From positions 1-8,989 of the forward strand of contig JAITFM010000005.1 of NCBI GenBank assembly GCA_031281335.1: a stretch of 8,989 bases of DNA. Reading direction: 5' to 3'. Shown piece by piece: positions 4,635-8,989 of this stretch (positions are counted from its first letter, which is position 1; each line of letters opens with the position of its first letter). A program made the translations under genes and the position numbers. The stretch comes from Rickettsiales bacterium. Lineage in GTDB: Bacteria > Pseudomonadota > Alphaproteobacteria > Rickettsiales > Anaplasmataceae. The notes under the pieces were generated by a model, which saw nothing but the letters and a program-made list of their open reading frames with translations, was not told the DNA's origin and searched no databases.

Positions 4635-7007
4635 ATGAAATTCACATTATCTTGGTTGCTAGAGCACTTAGAAACCAGTGCTAGTTTAGAAGAAATTACC
4701 GATAAATTAACCCATATAGGACTGGAAGTAGAAGATGTGATCGACAATGCCAAGTTGGCTGGGTTTGTTGTTGCAAAAGTACTAGAAGTCGCACCCCATC
4801 CAAACGCTGATAAATTAAAACTATGTAAAGTAGACGATGGAAGTAAAGTCCTGCAGATAGTCTGCGGGGCAAGCAACGTCAGAGGAGACATGAAAACTGT
4901 ACTTGCACCTCTTGGTAGTACATTGCCAGAAAGTGATTTCACAATTAAGCCCGCAAAAATACGAGGAGTGCTAAGTGAAGGGATGCTCTGCTCTGCTTCT
5001 GAACTTGTGCTGATTCGCGAGGAAAGTGAAGGAATAATCGAGCTTTCTGATGATTATAAAGTAGGAGATAAATTTTTCAATTGCGATCCTGTAATTGATA
5101 TAAACGTTACTCCAAACCGTGGAGACTGCCTAGTCGTTTACGGAATAGCGCGTGATTTGGCAGCAACTGGAATCGGGACACTAAAGGCTTTAACTTGCTT
5201 TGGTGTCATTCCAGCGCGTGACGCTGGAATCCAACTGGCTACCTTGATAAAAAGGGACTCCTCTATAAATGTCAAAGTCACCGATGGAGAGAGCTTTATT
5301 AGTGGGATGTACATTGCCAATGTAAAAAACAAAGAGAGCCCAAAATGGCTAAAAGATAGGCTGCAATCGATAGGAATGCGCTCCGTTTCTGCAATAGTTG
5401 ATATTACTAATTATATTATGATATCTTTTGGCCGCCCAATGCACGCATATGATGCAAAAAAAATAGAAGGAGAGCTCGTAGTACGCAAAGCAAATAGCGG
5501 AGAAAAATTTGCTGGTTTAAACGGTAAAGAATACTTATTAAACAAAGACATAAGCGTTATTTCTGATGGTAAAAATATTCATGCAATTGCTGGAATTATA
5601 GGTGGCAAGTGTAGCGAATGCACGCTTGAAACTACTGATATCTTTTTAGAGTCTGCTTGGTTTGACCCTATCTCTACTACTAAATCTTCAAGGCAGCTCG
5701 GCATCTCCACAGATTCAAGTTACAGATTTGCACGTTCAGTCGACCCTGGATTTACTCTTGATGGACTAAGTCTTGCGACTCAGATGATCTTAGACCTATG
5801 TGGCGGGAAAGCTTCAAGTGCGGTGTCTGCTGGCAATTTAGATAGGGCTGATACCAAAGTGAACTTCGATTATCAAGACATAAACAGGTTTGGAAGTGTG
5901 TCTGCATCACCTAACGAGACATTCGATATTTTAACAAAACTAGGGTTCAGCATTGATAAAAAAACTGAAAATAATTGGAATGTACAAGTACCAAGCTGGA
6001 GACCGGACGTAACCATATCGGCTGACCTAGTTGAAGAGGTAGTGAGAATATATGGCTACGATAAAATAAAGGAAGAGCCACTAACAGGAGATATTGAGAC
6101 AGAAACTAACACGCACGATGATTTGCGCATTTTAATGACAAGCAGAGGATTTCATGAAGTATTCACTTGGTCTTTTATGAGTGAATCAACAGCTGAAAAA
6201 TTTGGTTACTTGGATAAGTTGTTTATCATCGATAATCCATTTAATAACAACTTCAACATAATGAGACCAAGTATCATACCAAATTTATTGCAAGTCATTG
6301 CAGATAATATTGCCCATGGAACGTCTGATCTTGCAATTTTTGAAATTGGACCAGTGTATGATAGTCTCAATCAGCCTAAGTATGTTCTAAGTGGAATTAG
6401 GTCAGGAAATAATTTGCCAAGAAACCATTATAATACCGACAGGAAAATAGATGTTTTTGACGCAAAGGCTGACCTCATAACGGCTTTGGAATTCTTTAAT
6501 GTCAATTGTGATAATTTAACGATAGAGAGAGCAGAAAAAGAATATTACCACCCAGGAAAGTCAGGCACCTTATCTTTTAGAAGTAAAATAGTTGGTCATT
6601 TTGGGGAACTACATCCAAGCATACTGGATTTTTTTGATATCAAGCAAAAAGTTGTAGGCTTTGAGTTGAGGTTAGAAGATATCGGAAACTTACCTGTAAG
6701 TAGAAAAAAGTTTACCGATTATAAATATCAAAGTGTAAAGCGCGACTTTGCGTTTATTGTAAATAAAGATGTAGCAGCAGGTAATATAATCAATATGGTG
6801 AAAAAAAGTTCAGAGCTCATCACGGAGGTTTTAGTGTTTGATGTATACCATGGAGATAGTATGGAACCGCACAAGATGTCCATAGCATTATCAGTTACTT
6901 TCTGCTCTCCAACTTACACTTTAACCGAAGAGGAAATCCAAAAAGAATCGAGTGCTATAGTTAACTTAGTACGTGAAAATACCGGAGGGATTTTGAGGTA
7001 TAGCTAA
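4635..7007 (+). CDS. pheT: Phenylalanyl-tRNA synthetase beta subunit
   Basis: A 790-residue beta chain of the alpha2-beta2 enzyme that charges tRNA-Phe; the alpha chain gene (pheS) is not in this window. The start [12 protein letters not shown] is the usual one. Domains in order: tRNA-binding (OB) domain around 40-150 with [14 protein letters not shown] (53-66) and CSASELVL; B3/B4 editing domain about 212-390 with [15 protein letters not shown] and GIIGG; B5 domain about 405-475 with [20 protein letters not shown] (452-471); synthetase-like core about 485-690; and the C-terminal ferredoxin-fold anticodon-binding domain about 697-790 with KRDFAFIV and a GGILR ending. Residues about 188-208, between the OB and B3/B4 domains, come from an in-frame palindromic insertion ([10 protein letters not shown]) and do not look like normal PheT. 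Length is otherwise typical, and the insertion lies in an interdomain linker, so the enzyme is probably functional. Confidence 0.97.
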   Translation: MKFTLSWLLEHLETSASLEEITDKLTHIGLEVEDVIDNAKLAGFVVAKVLEVAPHPNADKLKLCKVDDGSKVLQIVCGASNVRGDMKTVLAPLGSTLPESDFTIKPAKIRGVLSEGMLCSASELVLIREESEGIIELSDDYKVGDKFFNCDPVIDINVTPNRGDCLVVYGIARDLAATGIGTLKALTCFGVIPARDAGIQLATLIKRDSSINVKVTDGESFISGMYIANVKNKESPKWLKDRLQSIGMRSVSAIVDITNYIMISFGRPMHAYDAKKIEGELVVRKANSGEKFAGLNGKEYLLNKDISVISDGKNIHAIAGIIGGKCSECTLETTDIFLESAWFDPISTTKSSRQLGISTDSSYRFARSVDPGFTLDGLSLATQMILDLCGGKASSAVSAGNLDRADTKVNFDYQDINRFGSVSASPNETFDILTKLGFSIDKKTENNWNVQVPSWRPDVTISADLVEEVVRIYGYDKIKEEPLTGDIETETNTHDDLRILMTSRGFHEVFTWSFMSESTAEKFGYLDKLFIIDNPFNNNFNIMRPSIIPNLLQVIADNIAHGTSDLAIFEIGPVYDSLNQPKYVLSGIRSGNNLPRNHYNTDRKIDVFDAKADLITALEFFNVNCDNLTIERAEKEYYHPGKSGTLSFRSKIVGHFGELHPSILDFFDIKQKVVGFELRLEDIGNLPVSRKKFTDYKYQSVKRDFAFIVNKDVAAGNIINMVKKSSELITEVLVFDVYHGDSMEPHKMSIALSVTFCSPTYTLTEEEIQKESSAIVNLVRENTGGILRYS
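5200..5234 (+). repeat. Wolbachia/Rickettsia-type palindromic element inserted in frame in pheT
   Basis: ATTCCAGCG (5208-5216) and CGCTGGAAT (5222-5230) form a perfect 9-base stem around CGTGA, extended by TTGG (5200-5203) with CCAA (5231-5234) across a small internal loop. The element matches the 'GTCATTCCAGCGCGTGACGC' type of repeat that I know as frequent in Wolbachia. It is read here as [10 protein letters not shown] without a stop or frameshift. Protein-coding palindromic repeats of this sort are described for Rickettsia and Wolbachia. Confidence 0.8.
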
Positions 7008-7089
7008 TTTTAACTTTGCAGCTATGAGTATCATTAATAAAAGTTACTACATTTCATATAGTTATTCTACATATTAACAACTTTTTTTA

Positions 7090-7118
7090 TTGAAAAATTC
7101 AGAAAGATATTGTAGAAT
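7090..7118 (+). promoter_or_regulatory. Promoter of toxin-antitoxin module 1
   Basis: TTGAAA (7090-7095), 17 bases, TAGAAT (7113-7118). The hexamers, spacing and downstream leader (TATAGTA...TTCGGTAAAAC) are shared with module 2, which supports function. Antitoxins of this type usually repress their own promoter; the conserved TATAGTAxTAGA stretch just after the -10 is a candidate operator. Confidence 0.6.
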
Positions 7119-7147
7119 TATTATAGTAATAGACTTCGGTAAAACTT

Positions 7148-7369
7148 ATGACAGACCAAAGAATTAGTATAACTTTTGATCCAAAAGTTTCACATAATCT
7201 TATTAAGTTAGCTGAAATCACCAAGGAATCCGTTCAAGAACTAACAAAAAGGTTAGTTGTAGAAGGAATTGAGTGTGAGATAGATGAGATTGCAGTTACT
7301 GACATTGTTGAAGAATGTACTGCTCCAGGCGCAGAAACAATTAAGTATGAAGACTTCGAACAGGAGTGA
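7148..7369 (+). CDS. RelB/ParD-like antitoxin, module 1
   Basis: A 73-residue protein whose first half, RISITFDPKVSHNLIKLAEI through ELTKRLVVEGIE, fits a ribbon-helix-helix fold: a short beta strand, then two helices. The acidic C-terminal half (ECEIDEIAVTDIVEECTAPG onward) is the kind of tail that wraps and neutralises a RelE toxin. The ATG at 7148 has only a weak ribosome binding site (GGT, 10 bases upstream), but the same leader precedes the second antitoxin. The stop TGA (7367-7369) is followed in the same frame, two codons later, by the RelE-like toxin sequence; the last codons contain AGGAG, which can serve as ribosome binding site for the toxin. It is a diverged paralogue of the antitoxin at 7767. 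The family call rests on fold pattern and neighbour, not on a signature motif. Confidence 0.75.
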   Translation: MTDQRISITFDPKVSHNLIKLAEITKESVQELTKRLVVEGIECEIDEIAVTDIVEECTAPGAETIKYEDFEQE

Positions 7370-7372
7370 AGT

Positions 7373-7666
7373 ATTTGCAAAATTGAGCTTTCAAAGAGGT
7401 ATGCTAAAAAGGATTTTCCAGCTCTGCCAGAAGAAACAAAATCTGCTATTAAAAAAGCTATAGAAGAGAAGCTCAAAGTTAAACCAACCAAAGTCGGTAA
7501 ACCATTACGTGGTAAATTACGAGGATATAGAAGACTAAAATTCGATAAATATCGTCTTATCTATCATGTGAATATTTCAAAACGCAAAGTACTTCTCGTT
7601 ACAGCAGGACATAGAGATAACATTTATAACCAGGCAGGATTGTTAGATTTACTACCAAAACTTTAA
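7373..7666 (+). CDS. RelE-family toxin, module 1, without a standard start codon
   Basis: The frame from 7373 to TAA 7664-7666 encodes 97 residues beginning ICKIELSKRYAKKDFPALPE. It contains GKPLRGKLRGYRRLKFDKYR followed by LIYHV and GHRDNIYNQ, the basic GKPLxGxxxGxRRLxxxxYRxIYxV...GHRDxIY pattern of RelE-type ribosome-dependent mRNA interferases. There is no in-frame ATG, GTG or TTG at the start. The first usable codon is ATT at 7373, placed 6 bases after AGGAG (7362-7366), an ideal ribosome binding site spacing. ATT is a rare but real initiation codon. Alternatively translation once began at the GTG overlapping the antitoxin stop (7366) and an extra T in the run at 7374-7376 shifted the frame, which would give a start of VKYCKIELS; or the antitoxin TGA is read through, since both genes share a frame. 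It may therefore be weakly expressed or dead. It is paired with the intact antitoxin upstream. Confidence 0.65.
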   Translation: MCKIELSKRYAKKDFPALPEETKSAIKKAIEEKLKVKPTKVGKPLRGKLRGYRRLKFDKYRLIYHVNISKRKVLLVTAGHRDNIYNQAGLLDLLPKL

Positions 7667-7680
7667 ATATATTTTTATGT

Positions 7681-7705
7681 AGCCACTTTCCCTGATCCAT
7701 TTTCT
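7681..7705 (+). repeat. Downstream motif of module 1 (copy A)
   Basis: The stretch beginning AGCCACTTTCCCTGATCCAT matches 8330-8354 (AGCCCCTTTTCCTGATCCAT...) at 21 of 25 positions. Both copies follow a toxin gene and an AT-rich run, so the duplicated unit includes this non-coding tail. Confidence 0.6.
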
Positions 7706-7708
7706 TTA

Positions 7709-7737
7709 TTGAAAAATTAAAAAAGATGCTGTATACT
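7709..7737 (+). promoter_or_regulatory. Promoter of toxin-antitoxin module 2
   Basis: TTGAAA (7709-7714), 17 bases, TATACT (7732-7737). The arrangement copies that of module 1, including the following TATAGTAGTAGA and TTCGGTAAAACC leader up to the ATG at 7767. Confidence 0.6.
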
Positions 7738-7766
7738 AATTATAGTAGTAGATTTCGGTAAAACCT

Positions 7767-7982
7767 ATGGCAAATGCTAACATAGCTTTCAGTAAAGAAA
7801 CCTCACAACACTTTGCTAAACTAGTTGAGCTCACTAAGCAGCCCGCTCAAGAACTAGCAGAAAGGCTATTCAAAAAAGCAATAGAGCGTGAAGAGGAAGA
7901 TTTCTTATTATCTGTGGTTGCTAACGAGTACGATGTTGGTGGTGTGGAAGAAATAGAAGATAGTGAAGAAATTTGGAAATAA
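7767..7982 (+). CDS. RelB/ParD-like antitoxin, module 2
   Basis: A 71-residue protein, MANANIAFSKETSQHFAKLV onward, aligning end to end with the first antitoxin: a short strand (ANIAF), helix (SKETSQHFAKLVELTK), the shared QELxxRL helix, then an acidic tail ending EDSEEIWK. This fits a ribbon-helix-helix DNA-binding part followed by a toxin-binding tail. The ATG at 7767 sits at the same distance from the conserved leader as in module 1. Its cognate toxin gene downstream is frameshifted, so this antitoxin is probably an orphan. It may persist by neutralising related toxins or by repressing its own and the neighbouring promoter, but that is inference. Confidence 0.75.
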   Translation: MANANIAFSKETSQHFAKLVELTKQPAQELAERLFKKAIEREEEDFLLSVVANEYDVGGVEEIEDSEEIWK

Positions 7983-8276
7983 ACTACATACCATAAAACA
8001 CCTTGAGCATGTTTGTAAGAAACATATACCAACCTTACCAGAAACTATAAAAAAAAGAATTAAAAAGCGATAAGGGAGCGACTTACAGCTGATCCAATCA
8101 AACTTGGTAAACCATTATATTACGGCTTTAAAGGACACAGAAGGTTAAGGGTTGGTACTTATCGTATCATATATCGCGTAAACACTGCAGAACATAAAGT
8201 GATTACTGTTGCAATAGGACACAGAGACACCATTTACGAAGAGGCTCTGAAAATAATCAATAAATATTTTCAATAA
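7963..8276 (+). pseudogene. RelE-family toxin, module 2, frameshifted
   Basis: The first part reads KLHTIKHLEH, then CKKHIPTLPETIKKRIKK, and stops at TAA 8071-8073. The second part continues in a different frame from 8067 as AIRERLTADPIKLGKPL, then GFKGHRRLRVGTYRIIYRV and IGHRDTIYEEA, ending at TAA 8274-8276. Joined, they align along their length with the module 1 toxin (KKAIEEKL against KKAIRERL; GHRDNIY against GHRDTIY). Restoring one G at about 8067 repairs the frame. The likely start is GTG at 7963, overlapping the antitoxin gene by 20 bases; nothing better is present. The C-terminal catalytic region remains intact, but the frame shown cannot make a full toxin without frameshifting. Confidence 0.75.
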
Positions 8277-8329
8277 CACATTTTCTATCAAGTCAAATTA
8301 TACTGTAGAGACTATATATATATTTATAC

Positions 8330-8354
8330 AGCCCCTTTTCCTGATCCATTCCCT
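8330..8354 (+). repeat. Downstream motif of module 2 (copy B)
   Basis: This is the counterpart of 7681-7705, with 21 of 25 identical bases. It lies about 54 bases after the stop of the frameshifted toxin, compared with 15 bases in module 1. Confidence 0.6.
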
Positions 8355-8403
8355 ACTTAGGCGGCTTTGCTCAGATCAAAAAATTGAGACTTTTTGGACC
8401 TTA

Positions 8404-8438
8404 TATACTGTTCAGATTAATACAGTTTTTTTAGTATA
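8404..8438 (+). terminator. Weak terminator candidate after the toxin-antitoxin modules
   Basis: ACTGT (8407-8411) pairs with ACAGT (8422-8426), followed by a run of seven T residues (8426-8432). A competing outer pairing, TATACT (8404-8409) with AGTATA (8433-8438), encloses the T run. The stem is short and AT-rich, so efficiency is doubtful. Confidence 0.3.
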
Positions 8439-8627
8439 CATTTAGCAAGAAAATAACCGATAAATTCAGTTACTTATAGTAACTAATTAGAGCTTTTCTA
8501 AGGAGAGCACACAGCGAATCATGTGCTGTAAATCCATGATAATTAAAAATAAATAAAGTGCAGGGGGTAAAAATTTAGATTGGTAAAATAGAAAAATATG
8601 GTATATTTAATGATATAATAACAGTGG

Positions 8628-8989
8628 TTACTTCACCAGCGGTAAAGTAATGCCGCACTGCTTCATGTACTTTCCTTTCATGTCATCATATGATTTTTCG
8701 CACTCGCTTTCACCACTTAAAAACACAAATTGGCACGCCCCTTCATTAGCGTAAATTTTTGCAGGAAGTGGAGTAGTGTTTGAGAATTCGAGTGTGACAT
8801 AACCTTCCCATCCAGGCTCCAAAGGAGTAACGTTTACTATAATCCCACACCTTGCATAAGTTGATTTACCAACACAAACAACTAGTACATTCCTTGGTAT
8901 ACGAAAATATTCAACTGTACTTGCAAGTGCAAAGCTGTTTGGCGGAATTATGCATATATCTGTTTCCTTATCTATAAAACTATTCTCGG
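8628..8989 (-). CDS. dcd: dCTP deaminase, C-terminal part (cut by window edge)
   Basis: The frame is open from the window edge to TAA at 8630-8628 and gives 119 complete residues, beginning [20 protein letters not shown]. The enzyme deaminates dCTP to dUTP, feeding dTTP synthesis in the cytoplasm as a homotrimer. Family landmarks in order are [69 protein letters not shown], and [12 protein letters not shown] near the end. The GKSTYAR segment and the Glu/Trp-rich WEG-LEF region are at the active site in this family. The sequence resembles alphaproteobacterial and rickettsial Dcd of about 185 residues, so roughly the first third is missing here only because of the window. A TTG at 8822 is internal and not a start. 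It converges with the toxin-antitoxin modules. Confidence 0.95.
   Translation of the reverse strand, partial: ENSFIDKETDICIIPPNSFALASTVEYFRIPRNVLVVCVGKSTYARCGIIVNVTPLEPGWEGYVTLEFSNTTPLPAKIYANEGACQFVFLSGESECEKSYDDMKGKYMKQCGITLPLVK

Larger units (their letters stand above)
8277..8627. other. Non-coding stretch with small palindromes
   Basis: No reading frame here has a convincing start and family match. The region holds an AT alternation (8313-8322), the second copy of the module tail (8330-8354), a weak hairpin with T-tract (8404-8438), a perfect 7-base-pair hairpin AGTTACT-TAT-AGTAACT (8468-8484), and an inverted repeat AGCACA (8506-8511) with TGTGCT (8522-8527). It separates the convergent toxin-antitoxin modules and dcd. 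Confidence 0.5.

Noticed and set aside
7008..7089. Intrinsic terminator after pheT.
   Set aside because: Only a long-looped pairing of TAACTTT with AAAGTTA could be drawn, with no T-tract placed after it.
7234..7491. Open frame on the minus strand across the first antitoxin and toxin.
   Set aside because: It opposes two related genes with paralogues next door and has no recognisable product.
8313..8322. TA dinucleotide run as a functional repeat.
   Set aside because: A short run of this kind is expected in AT-rich intergenic DNA.
8499..8556. AAGGAG followed by ATG at 8521 as a small gene.
   Set aside because: The spacing of about 16 bases is too long and the frame ends after 11 codons.

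Overview
The window looks like a piece of a Wolbachia (Alphaproteobacteria, Rickettsiales, Anaplasmataceae) chromosome. The base composition is AT-rich. The start of an ankyrin-repeat gene lies at one edge. A palindromic repeat of the kind scattered through Wolbachia genomes is inserted in frame in pheT. The intergenic regions are long, with several decaying small genes, including two toxin-antitoxin modules. The genus assignment is inference from these signs; no rRNA gene is present to confirm it.

Left part (1-4074, all minus strand). Read in the direction of transcription, the order is gap then tatC (4-base overlap), a promoter and probable non-coding RNA, a 2-Cys peroxiredoxin directly abutting trxB, and the first 66 codons of an ankyrin-repeat gene that runs off the window. 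Peroxiredoxin and thioredoxin reductase form a natural peroxide-detoxification pair. gap supplies central carbon metabolism and tatC the twin-arginine export channel. The -35 box of the ankyrin gene contains the trxB stop codon. The 480-base gap between peroxiredoxin and tatC is not empty: it holds a textbook TTGACA-17-TATAAT promoter, about 235 bases of structured sequence and a terminator-like hairpin with a T-tract.

Middle part (4075-7007). This begins with a divergent intergenic region. A well-formed promoter and ribosome binding site there drive a small gene of unknown function that is broken by a one-base deletion. It is followed by a strong hairpin and a 13-base direct repeat. The full-length phenylalanyl-tRNA synthetase beta subunit gene (pheT) comes next and carries the palindromic insertion near codon 192.

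Right part (7008-8989). Two tandem, diverged copies of a RelB/RelE-like toxin-antitoxin module share the same promoter layout, the same leader and the same downstream motif. Both antitoxin genes are intact. Both toxin genes are damaged or unusual: the first has no ATG, GTG or TTG start and would need an ATT start, and the second has a one-base frameshift. A 350-base non-coding stretch follows, and then the C-terminal two thirds of dCTP deaminase (dcd) on the minus strand, cut by the window edge. I saw no tRNA, rRNA, CRISPR array, transposase or phage structural gene.
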